Shown one piece after another: positions 8,712-17,881 of a DNA stretch of 42,646 nucleotides. This DNA is from Micromonospora sp. CPCC 205371 (GTDB taxonomy: Bacteria > Actinomycetota > Actinomycetes > Mycobacteriales > Micromonosporaceae). The translations under genes and the position numbers were made by a program. The notes under the pieces are model-generated. The model searched no databases and was not told the origin of the DNA. It worked only from the letters and a program-made list of their open reading frames with translations. Position 1 is the first letter of the stretch. Each line of letters opens with the position of its first letter. The DNA is taken from NCBI RefSeq assembly GCF_026130045.1, contig NZ_JAIBNX010000007.1:56091-98736 (forward strand). Direction: 5' to 3'.

Positions 8712-10152
8712 TCAGGTGAGTGGCAGAGTGGTGGCGACCGGCCAGGCGACCACTAGGGCGCCGGCCGGCACGGTGAGCCGCCAGGGCATCCCGGCCAGCC
8801 GTGCCACCCCGGCCAGCAGGAGGTACATAGCGAGCAGGGCTCCGATCAGCGGCGTGACGAGCGCGAGAAAGCCAGGGGCCAGGCCGACGGCGGCGGCCGC
8901 CGGCAACGGCAGGCAGATCCCGCCCAGGACCAGGACGGTCCATGATGGACCCACGAGGGCATGCGCGGCGTAGAGCAGGAGTGCGGTGGCGAGGGCAAGG
9001 AACGCGATGTGCCCATGCGACTGCGGGGACCAGCCCCCGCCACGGGAGCCGGCGGCGCCAGGCACGGGCCAGCCTGTCCATATTGGCCACCAGTGCCGCT
9101 GCCCCGAGGGTCGCTCCAGCGAACGCGAAGTATCCGGTGAGGTAGCCGCAGAGCGCGGACGGAAGTGCCCGGGCCAGCAGCCAGCCGCCAACAAGCCCCG
9201 ACAGCGGGGCGGCCATTACCGCGCCGGCGGGCCACGCCAGCGGTACACGATGAAGAAGCCGCACCGGCTGGGAGCCGGCGGTCGCCGGCGCTCCGCGTCG
9301 CGACGACCAGGCCAGCGCTGCGACCACGAGCAGCAGCGTCCCGGCGAGGCTCATCCCGCCCGCGGCCACCCGCTGCTTCGCGGCGATCACCTTCCGCTCG
9401 GGCGTGTGGTTCAAGGCCTCGTCCAGCCAGCGCGCGGTCTCGTGGTGGGTCATGTCGGCGTAGAGCACGCCGACGTGCTCGGCCAGCGGCACCTGGTCGG
9501 CCCGGCGGCCGACGCCGGCGCCGGCCGCCCCCGCGATGGCCTGGGGGACCGCCGGCTCCCGCGCACCGCCGATCGGCAGTAGACGGTGAGGGCCAGGCCG
9601 CAGCTCCGCCGCCGCGCCGTCTCCCAACGAGATCGCCACGGTGGCGGCGATGGACCGATCCGCCGCCCCGGCGCGGACCACCGCCGCGGCTCCCATCGAG
9701 TGACCCAGCAAGGCCACCCGCTCAGCGTCCACATCGGATAGACAGCGCACGTGCCGCACGATACCGGCCAGCTCGCGGTCGAGCATGTCCTGCTGACCCA
9801 AGGGTCGGGCGTTGCCGGCGTGCCCGGCGAGGTCCGGGAGGGCCACGACGTATCCGCGCCGGGCGAGCGTGTCGGCGAACGGTCGCATCAGCCGGCCCGA
9901 CCCGGCATACCCGTGCGCTACCACGACGGCAGGCCGCCCCACACCGCCACCGACCGGACGGACCACCTCGACCGGCACACCGGCAACATGTGCATGCGTC
10001 GAGCGCACGCCGTGCCCGGCGGACACGACACCGAGAATCCCGGCGGCGAGCAGCAACCCGCCGACGAGCACACCACCAATCGCGCGCCGGCCCGGCCCGC
10101 GAGCCACGACTGCATCGGCATGCGCTGCACCGTACCCGCGCGAATCCACCAC
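8712..10152 (-). pseudogene. Alpha/beta hydrolase with C-terminal membrane helices, frameshifted
   Basis: Reading from about 10150 down, the first frame gives an N-terminal membrane anchor (AIGGVLVGGLLLAAGILGVV), an alpha/beta-hydrolase domain with VVVAHGYAGSG and the nucleophile elbow LLGHSMGAAAVV, and several membrane helices. Near 9010-9035 the reading must move by one base: the frame ending at 8712 continues with FLALATALLLYAAHALVG and LALVTPLIGALLAMYLLLAG, which completes the membrane domain. The site is next to a run of five C. The start is uncertain; GTG codons at 10152, 10149 and 10107 are in frame. The enzyme would be membrane-bound with its hydrolase domain probably outside. It is divergent from the BtrH-like gene and upstream of plsB on the same strand. 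Confidence 0.75.
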
Positions 10153-10210
10153 CGACGTCGGCGCCCGTGTGACGATATGACGGCCGCTGCCGGCCCACAC
10201 CAGGAGAGCA

Positions 10211-11200
10211 ATGATCATCGAAAACGTGTCGTTCCCCGCCGGCGTGCACTGCGAGACCACCGCGCTCGGCGCCCTGTTACGCCACGAGGGCCTCGACCTG
10301 TCCGAGCCGATGCTGTTCGGCCTCGGCGAAGGCCTGGGCTTCGTCTACTGGGACGCCAAGTACATGGATTTTCCCTTCCTCGGCGGTCGCACCAAGCCCA
10401 CCGCGATAACCCGCACCGTCGCCGACCGGCTGGGCCTGAGGCTGCAAATCGAGCAGACCGCTTCGCCGCGCAAGGCCTGGCAGAACGTCGCCGCCGCCCT
10501 CGACACCGGACGCCCGGTGGGGCTGCAACTGGACTCCTACCACCTGGACTACTTCACCACGAAGGTCCACTTCGGGGGCCACTTCGTGGCGATGTACGGC
10601 TACGACGACAGCCACGCCTACCTGGTCGACACCGCCCAGCAGGGCGGCGCCGTGACAACCACGTTGAAAAGCCTGGAGTTGGCCCGCGGCGAGCGGGGCC
10701 CGATGACCGCCCGCAACCTCTCGTACACCATCGCCTGCCCGGCGGGCCGGCCCGACCTGAGCCACGCCATCCGCACGGCCATCCGCAACAACGCCCACGC
10801 CTTCCTTAACCCGCCCATCGCCAATCTCGGCCACCGCGGCATCGGCAAGGCGGCCAAGCAGGTGACGATGTGGCTCAGCCGGGCGGCCAAGCCTTCCAAC
10901 GACCTCCCGCTCGCGGCGACGCTGATGGAACGCGGCGGCACCGGCGGCGCCCTGTTTCGCGCCATGTACCGCGACTTCCTCGCCGAAAGCGTCACGATCG
11001 TCGACGACGGCAGCCTCCGCCGCGGTTATCAGATGTACGCCGAGATCGCCCCGTTGTGGACCGAGGTCTCCCACCACATCACGGCCGCCGGGGAAACCCG
11101 TGACCCAGACCACCTGACCCGTGCCTCGGCGATCCTCACCGAGCTCGCGGGCCGGGAACGCCACGCCATGGAGACCCTCACCGGCATCCGGGCCGACTGA
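10211..11200 (+). CDS. BtrH N-terminal domain protein (cysteine acyltransferase-like)
   Basis: 329 aa. In butirosin biosynthesis BtrH moves an acyl chain from a carrier protein to the aminoglycoside. Here the N-terminal half has the catalytic pattern of that fold: Cys14 in GVHCETTALGALLRHEG, then His124 in FGGHFVAMYGYDD and an Asp near 140 (YLVDT). The C-terminal half (about 190-329) is helical, as in the DUF4872 partner domain. ATG 10211 has GGAGAG just upstream. No carrier protein or antibiotic genes lie nearby, so the acyl donor and acceptor are unknown. It is divergent from the membrane hydrolase. Confidence 0.82.
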   Translation: MIIENVSFPAGVHCETTALGALLRHEGLDLSEPMLFGLGEGLGFVYWDAKYMDFPFLGGRTKPTAITRTVADRLGLRLQIEQTASPRKAWQNVAAALDTGRPVGLQLDSYHLDYFTTKVHFGGHFVAMYGYDDSHAYLVDTAQQGGAVTTTLKSLELARGERGPMTARNLSYTIACPAGRPDLSHAIRTAIRNNAHAFLNPPIANLGHRGIGKAAKQVTMWLSRAAKPSNDLPLAATLMERGGTGGALFRAMYRDFLAESVTIVDDGSLRRGYQMYAEIAPLWTEVSHHITAAGETRDPDHLTRASAILTELAGRERHAMETLTGIRAD

Positions 11201-11478
11201 CCCGTGTCACAGGCGACCGGCTGTCTCGTCTCGGTTCGCAGAGGCGGGGTCCTCCGGTGCGGCTAACCGCAAGATTTCCTCAAGGTACGTGGGCAACGCA
11301 CGGCATTCGTTGACGTGAACTGATATGACGTGCCAGCATCTAATCGCGTCGATCATCCACAAAGGCGTAATGAACGCTAGTCGCATGAAGACGTCAGCAC
11401 GATTTCCAGAAACCGCACCACGAAAGAGGGATGCTCCGACGCGAACCGTCCGGATGTTCTATTGGAAGGGAAAAGACA

Positions 11479-11937
11479 GTGGAACGCACCTGGATGAGGC
11501 TTCGCGCGATCCTGATGGGGCTGGCGCTGGCCGTGAGCTTCGTGACGGTATCCGCATCACCCGCGGCCGCGGCAACCAACCTGTACTGGAAGACCGGAAC
11601 GGCCGTTTCCCACGCGACCGTCTTCGACGGGAGCAACAACTCCAACATCAGTTGCTTCGCCCCATCCGGGTACTACACGACAATGTGTATCCGGTTCGAC
11701 CGGAACACCATGTACGTGAGAAGTGACAAGTCGAACGGCTACTTCAAGCTCGGACGGTGGCAGGGAGGCGGCAATGCCTACGTCTGCCAGAACAATCACA
11801 AGAACTCCAGCGGCAACGGCACCTGGAGGAAATGTTCCTGGAGTTGGCCGAAAAGCCAGTGCTATACGATGAAGACCGGGTACGGACAGGCAGATTGGTA
11901 CGTCCAGAGCCACGAGAGCGGCCTGAAATGCGTCTGA
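11479..11937 (+). CDS. Small secreted six-cysteine protein
   Basis: 152 aa from GTG 11479, which has GAAGGG about 10 nt upstream. A Sec signal peptide is clear: basic WMRLRAI, hydrophobic LMGLALAVSFVTV, then SPAAA before the mature ATNLYWK. The mature part of about 120 aa is rich in Trp, Tyr, Asn and Ser and has exactly six cysteines (ISCFA, TMCIR, YVCQN, KCSW, QCYTM, LKCV), enough for three disulphides. I do not recognise a family. Features resemble small extracellular actinobacterial proteins such as inhibitors or wall-binding domains. It stands alone, with a terminator 23 bp behind it. Confidence 0.72.
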   Translation: MERTWMRLRAILMGLALAVSFVTVSASPAAAATNLYWKTGTAVSHATVFDGSNNSNISCFAPSGYYTTMCIRFDRNTMYVRSDKSNGYFKLGRWQGGGNAYVCQNNHKNSSGNGTWRKCSWSWPKSQCYTMKTGYGQADWYVQSHESGLKCV

Positions 11938-11960
11938 TTACCCGACCATAGGAAGACCTC

Positions 11961-11999
11961 GAAGCACGGCTCCTGGGAATCGATCCAGGAGCCGTCTTC
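11961..11999 (+). terminator. Stem-loop terminator after the secreted six-cysteine gene
   Basis: Arms acggctcctgg (11966-11976) and ccaggagccgt (11985-11995) pair over 11 bp without mismatch around an 8-nt loop. GAAG and CTTC outside extend the stem past a one-base bulge. There is no long T tract, as is usual for actinobacterial terminators. Confidence 0.8.
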
Positions 12000-12028
12000 G
12001 GCGCGCGAGCGCTGGCAGACTGTAGGTT

Positions 12029-12931
12029 GTGACACGCCCCTTCCGGCGCGGGGCCACAACAGATGGGGAGACGGGGTTGGCGGTGGGAACGCGGGTAACG
12101 ACCCGCAACGCACGGTTCCAGCAATGGGAGGCCCTCCTCGGCAACCGCACCAAGCGTCAGCGCAGAGGCGAGTTCCTCGTTCAGGGCGTACGCCCCATCA
12201 CCGTGGCGGTTCAGCGCGGATGGCAGATCCGCGAAATCCTCTACGACTCGGGCGCACAACTGTCGGCCTGGGCCCGCGAGACCCTGGACACGGTCCACGC
12301 CGCGAAGGTCGCCGTATCGAGTGAGTTGATGCACGAGCTGGGCGCGAAAGCGGAAACCGTCCCGGAGTTGCTCGCCGTGGTGGCGATGCCCGACGACGAC
12401 CTTGGCCGGATACCTACCGGCCCTGAGATGCTCGCGGTCGTGTTCGACCGCCCCACGAGCCCGGGAAACATCGGCACGCTGATCCGATCCGCTGACGCGT
12501 TCGGCGCGTGCGGCGTCATCGTCACCGGCCACGCGGCCGACGTTTACGACCCGAAGTCGGTGCGGGCGAGCACCGGCTCACTGTTCGCCCTACCGGTGGT
12601 CCGGGCCCCGTCTCATCAAGCCGTTCTCGCCTGGGTCGGGGCCACCCGTGGCGGCGCGATAGATGTCCGCGTGGTGGGCACCGACGAACATGGCGACCTT
12701 GAGGTCGCGGAGTTCGACTTCACTCAGCCCACTCTGCTACTGGTCGGAAACGAGTCCACCGGGCTCAGCTCGGCGTGGCGCGAGGCCTGCGATCACCTAG
12801 TCCAGATCCCCATGTCGGGCACGGCCAGCTCCCTGAACGCCGCCACGGCCGCGTCCGTCGTGCTGTACGAGTCGGCCCGCCAGCGGACCGCCGCGAAGCG
12901 CGAGGCTGGTGGAGGCGTAGCCCCGCGATGA
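12029..12931 (+). CDS. TrmH-family (SpoU) RNA 2'-O-methyltransferase
   Basis: 300 aa from GTG 12029; a shorter start near 12082 (VGTRVTTRNARFQQW) is possible. SPOUT-fold enzymes methylate a ribose 2'-OH in tRNA or rRNA with S-adenosylmethionine. Motif 1 is PTSPGNIGTLIRSADAFGAC, motif 2 is LLVGNESTGLSSAW, and motif 3 is IPMSGTASSLNAATAASVVL. The N terminus (TKRQRRGEFLVQGVRPI) is the substrate-RNA domain seen in the RlmB/TsnR group. TsnR-like members can give thiostrepton resistance, but nothing here singles that out. It is a single gene. Confidence 0.9.
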   Translation: MTRPFRRGATTDGETGLAVGTRVTTRNARFQQWEALLGNRTKRQRRGEFLVQGVRPITVAVQRGWQIREILYDSGAQLSAWARETLDTVHAAKVAVSSELMHELGAKAETVPELLAVVAMPDDDLGRIPTGPEMLAVVFDRPTSPGNIGTLIRSADAFGACGVIVTGHAADVYDPKSVRASTGSLFALPVVRAPSHQAVLAWVGATRGGAIDVRVVGTDEHGDLEVAEFDFTQPTLLLVGNESTGLSSAWREACDHLVQIPMSGTASSLNAATAASVVLYESARQRTAAKREAGGGVAPR

Positions 12932-13085
12932 GGAGTCCGACGCGGTGGCGGCGTCGAGCAACCCGGGTGCCACAGCGCTAAGCGCACGGCGTAGTTGAAG
13001 TTGAAGCTGCCGTCGCTGGAGGTTATAGCGTCGGCGGTCGACGTCGCACGGCCTTCGTAACAAGGGAAACTGACAAGATCGGGGG

Positions 13086-13658
13086 ATGGATGCGATGGAC
13101 GCGGCGCGGACGAGCTCCCCGAACATGGCAGGTAGGGCGTCCTGCATCGGCTGCGCGGCCCATGTACCCGATGTCGATGGACCCACCCACCCGTACATGC
13201 GCTCCTCGCCGGGCTGCTGGCGGCTGTACGGCGAGATCAGCGTCCACACCAACGGAAAACCAAATTCGACGGCGGCACAGTCGTCGCCCATCGACTGCTA
13301 CGCGGCCCAGCATCCCGGCGGGGCAGAACACGATCGACGCCAGCGACAGTCGGTCGCCGTTCATCTCACCGCGCTGTGCCTATCGCTCGAGTACGCGCTT
13401 CCACCGTCACGGCTCGGCACGATGCGGGGACGCATGAGCCAAACCGTGCTGCCACGCATCGGTCGCTCCGACTGGCCCCACCTCATCCCACCAACCTCAC
13501 CGGGCACCGTGACCGTCGCCGACGTGCACCACAGCATCGGCCACGGCAGCTACGCCGCGCAGGTCGAACGTTGGGCCGACGCGGTCTGGACCGCATGGTC
13601 CGATCACCACGACGCGGTCCGCCGGTGGGCGTCGGCAGCGCTAAGCAGGTCGGCGTGA
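13086..13658 (+). CDS. DUF5946 family protein (first of tandem pair)
   Basis: 190 aa; ATG 13086 or 13095, the latter better spaced (9 nt) from GGGGG at 13081. The N terminus has a CxxC pair (CIGCAAHVPDVDGP) and SSPGCWRLYGEI, matching the next protein. YAAQHPGG, a helix with LTALCLSLEY, and a C-terminal WADAVWTAWSDHHDAVRRWA also match. The function is unknown; the CxxC could hold a metal. Its TGA overlaps the GTG of the second copy, so translation is coupled. Confidence 0.82.
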   Translation: MDAMDAARTSSPNMAGRASCIGCAAHVPDVDGPTHPYMRSSPGCWRLYGEISVHTNGKPNSTAAQSSPIDCYAAQHPGGAEHDRRQRQSVAVHLTALCLSLEYALPPSRLGTMRGRMSQTVLPRIGRSDWPHLIPPTSPGTVTVADVHHSIGHGSYAAQVERWADAVWTAWSDHHDAVRRWASAALSRSA

Positions 13659-14176
13659 CCTCCGGCGCTCCTAACGGCGTACCGGATCTGGTCAGCTGCC
13701 CGGGATGCGGGTTGCGGACGCCTGACACGGGTGGAATGCCGCCAGCCGAGCGAGGGGCCTCGGCCGGGTGTTGGGAGCGTTACGGCGAACTGCTCGCCCG
13801 TTCCTACAGCGGCGAGGCGTACCGAGCCGTCCACCAGTTGATCGTCGACGCCTACATCGCGCAGCACCCCGCTGGCCGGACACGCCGCGAAATCCAGACA
13901 GTCGCGCTGTGCCTGATGACCCTGTGTCTGTTCATTGAGGACGGCAGCGATCCGCGCCAGGGTCCCGCACTACACAAACGGATGATGGCCAACCGCCCCG
14001 ACTTCCGTTGGCTGCAGCCACCTTCGCTGACCGGGCTGCTCACGGTTGTCGACGTACTCAACGCGAGCACCCCCGACGAGCACCAACGACTTGCCTGGGC
14101 GTGGGGCCGCGAGGCGTGGCAAGCCTGGACACCGCACCACCGCACCATCCGCGAATGGAACAAGGCGGCCCTGTGA
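13655..14176 (+). CDS. DUF5946 family protein (second of tandem pair)
   Basis: 173 aa from GTG 13655, in a GTGA overlap with the stop of the first copy. The same elements occur in the same order: CPGCGLRTPDTGG, SAGCWERYGELLARSYSG, VDAYIAQHPAGRTRREIQTV, LCLMTLCLFIEDG and WGREAWQAWTPHHRTIREW. The two copies are clearly paralogous but well diverged, so the duplication is old. They may form a heterodimer. No signal peptide or membrane segment is visible. Confidence 0.85.
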   Translation: MTSGAPNGVPDLVSCPGCGLRTPDTGGMPPAERGASAGCWERYGELLARSYSGEAYRAVHQLIVDAYIAQHPAGRTRREIQTVALCLMTLCLFIEDGSDPRQGPALHKRMMANRPDFRWLQPPSLTGLLTVVDVLNASTPDEHQRLAWAWGREAWQAWTPHHRTIREWNKAAL

Positions 14177-14240
14177 AGAGCAAGGCGAGATCATCTGGCA
14201 GCACGTCGGCACGATCCTGCGCTCCGCCGGCATGCGCCCG

Positions 14241-14564
14241 TCAGGACACGCAGATGCAGAACTCGTTGCCCTCCGGGTCCTGCCAGACCTGCCAAAGGTT
14301 CTCTTGGATGTCTGCGACTGGAGTGGCGCCGAGATCGGTGGCGCGGGCGACCGCCGCGGCGAAGTCGTCGGCGACCAGGTCGAGATGGATCCGGTTCTTC
14401 GCGGTCTTCGGTTCCGGAACCGACTGCAGGGCGAGGTCTGGGCCGAGGCTGATCCAGTTGTCCTCGCGACGTGTGATCTCCAAGCCGAGCAGTCCGCTCC
14501 AGAACTGGGCGAGCCGGTCGAGGTCGTTGGCGTCGATGACGATGCCGTTGATCCGGATGCCCAA
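14241..14564 (-). CDS. VOC-family (glyoxalase/bleomycin-resistance-like) protein
   Basis: 107 aa if started at TTG 14564, giving MGIRINGIVIDANDLDRLAQ; an in-frame GTG at 14606 would overlap the upstream gene. The single VOC module is complete: FWSGLLGLEITRR, ISLGPDLALQSVPEP, NRIHLDLVADDFAAAVARA, GATPVADIQENLW and DPEGNEFCICV. VOC proteins are metal-dependent enzymes or drug-binding proteins; the His and Glu positions suit a metal site. The upstream GNAT gene ends 5 nt before the TTG, so the two are a coupled pair. Confidence 0.83.
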   Translation of the reverse strand: MGIRINGIVIDANDLDRLAQFWSGLLGLEITRREDNWISLGPDLALQSVPEPKTAKNRIHLDLVADDFAAAVARATDLGATPVADIQENLWQVWQDPEGNEFCICVS

Positions 14565-14569
14565 TGTCG

Positions 14570-15184
14570 TCAGCGGGACGGCCGCATGCTTGCGGCGTGG
14601 GGCCACGCCATGCGCAGCTTCCGGGGATTTCCCGCGAGGCGAGTCGGATCGCCTCCGGGAGGCGACGCCGTCGCTATCTCCGCGCAGGTAGCTCCGGACG
14701 CTAGGTAGAACCGCTGCGCGGCGGTGTTCTGCTGCAACACCCACAGGTACATGGCGTCGTTCGTCGCATGTTCGATGACGGCTCGAGCGGCTTCGGTCAG
14801 CAGTCGACTCCCGATACCGGTGCGACGCTGGTCGTTGACGACGTGCAGGTTGTCGACGAGGCTGCCCCACTGAGGGTCGTCGTCGAATACGACGTGGACG
14901 AAGCCCACAAGCCGGTCAGCGAACTCGGCGAGGATGGTCGCCTTACCCGCCGGTACGGCGAGCCGGGCCGACCACACCGACCGTCGCTCGGCTGCGATGT
15001 CGCCATCGAGGAAGGCGTCAGCGTAGGCCCCGCGGTAATGCCGGCGCCAGCTGTCGGCGTGCAGGAACGCCACCCGTTCGGCGTCGTCGGCGGTGGCTGA
15101 GCGCAACCGTAGTCGGGCCGGATGGCCGATCCGGTCATTACCGTTGCTGAACTCGGCATCATCCACGAATGGCGGGTTCCGCAT
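14570..15184 (-). CDS. GNAT-family N-acetyltransferase
   Basis: 204 aa from ATG 15184, which has GGAGG 5 nt upstream; a longer frame to 15328 is rejected. The acetyl-CoA site is DNLHVVNDQRRTGIGSRLLT near residues 110-130, followed by MYLWVLQQNTAAQRFYLASG. The N terminus (LRLRSATADDAERVAFLHAD, SWRRHYRGAY) is the usual first strand and helix. It forms a coupled pair with the VOC gene behind it. GNAT plus VOC pairs often act in small-molecule detoxification, but the substrate is unknown. Confidence 0.9.
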   Translation of the reverse strand: MRNPPFVDDAEFSNGNDRIGHPARLRLRSATADDAERVAFLHADSWRRHYRGAYADAFLDGDIAAERRSVWSARLAVPAGKATILAEFADRLVGFVHVVFDDDPQWGSLVDNLHVVNDQRRTGIGSRLLTEAARAVIEHATNDAMYLWVLQQNTAAQRFYLASGATCAEIATASPPGGDPTRLAGNPRKLRMAWPHAASMRPSR

Positions 15185-15314
15185 GTTGCCTCCGTTTCGC
15201 GGCTTGCCCGACACACCGCGTGCCGAGCCCGGTCTGCACCCGGAGCACCCCGCCCGCGAACGGAGGGTTGCCGGCCAGCAAGCCGGGGCTTTGCGCTGGC
15301 ACTCGTGACCTACC

Positions 15315-17120
15315 GTGAAGCCTAGCAATACATCGCCTGCAGGTTCTCATCGATCTTGGATGCGTCCGCTTACGAGCGCGGCCTCCGCCGAGCAGGTCCG
15401 TCCGTTGCTTCCCGGCAGCGGCTCGTGCGCGGTGCTGGTGACCAGCCGCGACAGCCTTGCCGGGCTGGTCGCTCTGCACGGCGCGCATCGGATAGACCTC
15501 GACCTGCTGACACTTTCGGACGCCGTTCAGTTGCTGCATGCCTTGATTGGACCCCGTGTCGACAGTGAGCCTGGGGCCGCCGAAACGCTGGCCGCACAAT
15601 GCTCCCGGCTTCCCTTGGCGCTGCGAGTCGCCGCCGAGCTCGCCGTCTACCGCACGCAAGCGCCGCTCGCCGAGCTGGTGCGCGAACTGTCCGATCAGCA
15701 GCGGCGGCTGGAGCTACTGGACGCCGGTGGCGATCCCCGTGCCTCCGTCGCCGCGGTGTTCTCCTGGTCCTTACGTCATCTGCCAGGCGACGCGGCGCGC
15801 ACCTTCCGGCTGCTGGGCGTGCATTCAGCTCCCGACATCGACGTGTACGCCGCCGCCGCGCTGATCGGTGCCGACGTCGAGACCGCCCGCCGCTTGCTCG
15901 ACGTACTCACCCGCGCTCACCTTGTGCAGCCGACCGGACCCGGCAGGTACGGCATGCACGACCTGCTGCGCGCCTACGCCGCCCAGCAAGCCACCATCGA
16001 AGAACCGGAGCCAGAGCGGCATGCGGCTCTACGACGGCTGTTCGACTTCTACATTGTCGGCGTCAGCGCCGTGTCCGATGCGCTCTACCCGACCCAGGCG
16101 CAGCCCGGGCATCAGGTTTCCGAGCCGGCCGACGCGTTCCCCGACCTCGCCGACCCAGACACCGCACGCTCCTGGCTCGACGCCGAACGACATTGCCTGG
16201 TGGCGGTCGCTGGCCACGCCTCCGCCCTCGGCTGGCACGACTACACCGTGAAGCTGGCCGACGCGCTGTACCACCCGCTCAAGAGCCGCGGTCACTATCT
16301 GGACGCACTGGCCATCTATGAGCATGCCTTCCACTCTGCCGAGCGCGCCGGCGACGAGGCCGTGCAGGCGAGGACGCTGACGGCCGTTGCCGGCGTCCAC
16401 GAGCGGATCGGCAGCCAACAGGCAGCCGTCGAGCGGCTCACCCGCGCGCTCGCCTTGTTCCGCGACGCAGGTGACCGCTCCGGCCAGGCACACGCCTTGA
16501 CCAACCTTGGCGTCGTCGCCCTACGGCGAGGCGACTACGCGTCCGCCGCCGGATTCCTCGACCGCGCGCTTGCCCTGTTCCGCGACGCCGATGACCACTC
16601 CGGCCAAGCGCACGCCTTGACCAACCTTGGCGTCGTCGCCCTACGGCGAGGCGACCACGCGTCCGCCGCCGGACAACTCAACCACGCACTCACCCTATTC
16701 CAACAGGCCCGCGATCCGTTCGGCCAAGCCTGCGCGCTGGACAACCTGGGTGCCGTGCACATCGAGGTGAGCAAGGTGGAGCAGTCCACCGAATACCGCC
16801 GGCAGGCACTTGAGATCTTCCGGGACATCGGCGACCGCAACGGAGAGGCATGGGTACTTAATGGCCTCGGCGAAGCGGCCTGCGCCGTTGGAGACTGGGA
16901 CGAAGCCCGCAGCCTGCACGGCGCGGCGCTCAACATCGCCACCGATGTCGCTGCCCGCGACCAGCAGGCTCGCGCACATACCGGACTCGGTCACTGTCTA
17001 CGGATCCAAGGCGACCCGACACAGGCCCGCACCCACTACGCACATGCCCTGAGCATCTACAGCGATCTCGGCATGCCGGAAGCCGAGGATGTGCGAACTC
17101 ATCTCACGCTCCTCGACTGA
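15315..17120 (+). pseudogene. 5'-truncated AfsR/SARP-type regulator: NB-ARC end plus TPR repeats
   Basis: Up to 601 aa. Homology begins abruptly near 15375 with SAEQVRPLLPGSGSCAVLVT and SRDSLAGLVALHGAHRIDLD, the sensor and later part of an NB-ARC ATPase in AfsR-like regulators. The DNA-binding BTAD domain, P-loop and Walker B are absent, and an upstream in-frame stop at 15307 blocks extension. The winged-helix part follows (RYGMHDLLRAYAAQQA, about 210-225). TPR repeats run from about 340 to 595. Two TPR units are near-identical copies. As it stands it could not bind ATP or DNA, so it is a remnant or a stand-alone TPR fragment started at GTG 15315. Confidence 0.78.
16442..16673 (+). repeat. 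Tandem duplication of one TPR unit, 120-bp period
   Basis: Positions 16442-16553 and 16562-16673 align over 112 bp with 8 mismatches, at an offset of exactly 120 bp (40 codons). Both encode QAHALTNLGVVALRRGD. Other TPR units of the protein are far less alike, so this copy arose recently. Confidence 0.9.
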
Positions 17121-17318
17121 TCCGGCTCCGACGTCGATACATACCTCACCCCGACCGCACCGTCGTCACGAACACTGCGATCCACTGTGGTCATGGGGCT
17201 GCGGGTCTTGTTGCGCACCCCGGCGGCCGCGGCGTACTCGTCGAGCCGGTGACTAAAATCGTTCAAGGCAGCCAATCGGCGAGCCGCTCTAGCGCCACAG
17301 CTGAAGGCGGGATGATCT

Positions 17319-17582
17319 ATGGTTGTACGGCCATGCCTCATGTGTGGACAGGACGTCGAGGCTGAAGGGGGGTCTAACACCGTCTATAGTCCTCGCTACG
17401 GGGCCACTTACGCTTGTCACAGTGGACGATTAATGTGCGACGGCGGGCCAGGAGCGTATGACACGGCCGTCAAATGGGAACGGCTTGCTCAGATGTCGAC
17501 CGGCGCCCGAGAAAGACACCGCGTACCATCGTCCGAGCCTCGGCCGCCACGACGACTATCCTGGTTTCGTCGACGCCGATAG
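17319..17582 (+). CDS. Small hypothetical protein with CxxC
   Basis: 87 aa. It has CLMCGQDVEAEGG, a tyrosine-rich middle (YSPRYGATYAC) and GGPGAYDTAVKWERLAQM, then an arginine-rich end. The CxxC plus later cysteines could bind zinc. No family is recognised, third-position GC is weaker than in neighbours, and the ribosome site is poor. It may not be a real gene. Confidence 0.35.
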   Translation: MVVRPCLMCGQDVEAEGGSNTVYSPRYGATYACHSGRLMCDGGPGAYDTAVKWERLAQMSTGARERHRVPSSEPRPPRRLSWFRRRR

Positions 17583-17617
17583 GTGGGGCCGCAACCGTCC
17601 TCAAGGAGGGTTGCCGC

Positions 17618-17881
17618 ATGCCGCAGACCATACAAACGACCACTGCCAACTCCTTGCGCCGACGCCAGGGACCTCGACCCCGCCGAGCGCGAAACCCTCC
17701 CTCACCCAGATCGAGGAATGCCTGGCCGCCGCCTGCGCCACCGCCGACGTGACAGCCGCCGGCATCGCCTGCGCCTGGGCTTCCCGATCGCATCAGCGAC
17801 CAGGCCACCCGCGAGACAATCACCCGCCTCGCCAGAGCACTCGGCACCGATCTGGCATGGCACGACCCCACCAGCCGCTGA
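17618..17881 (+). pseudogene. Small helical hypothetical protein, three frameshifts
   Basis: A strong ribosome site, AAGGAGGG, precedes ATG 17618 (MPQTIQTTTANSLRRR). Coding character then moves three times by one base in the same direction: to RDLDPAERETL near 17669, to LTQIEECLAAACATADVTAA near 17700, and to LPDRISDQATRETITRLARA near 17780, ending ALGTDLAWHDPTSR and TGA 17881. Read together this is a plausible helical protein of about 85 aa. The shifts sit at short runs (GGG, CCCTCCC, GGGCTTCCC). Family unknown. Confidence 0.6.

Noticed and set aside
12961-13040. Minus-strand piece SSDGSFNFNYAVRLA
   Set aside because: Looks protein-like over 15 residues but cannot be extended or assigned; left as a possible tiny remnant.
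16442-16673. Two-copy repeat considered as a CRISPR or mobile-element signal
   Set aside because: It lies in frame within a TPR protein and has the exact 40-codon TPR-unit period with no spacers.
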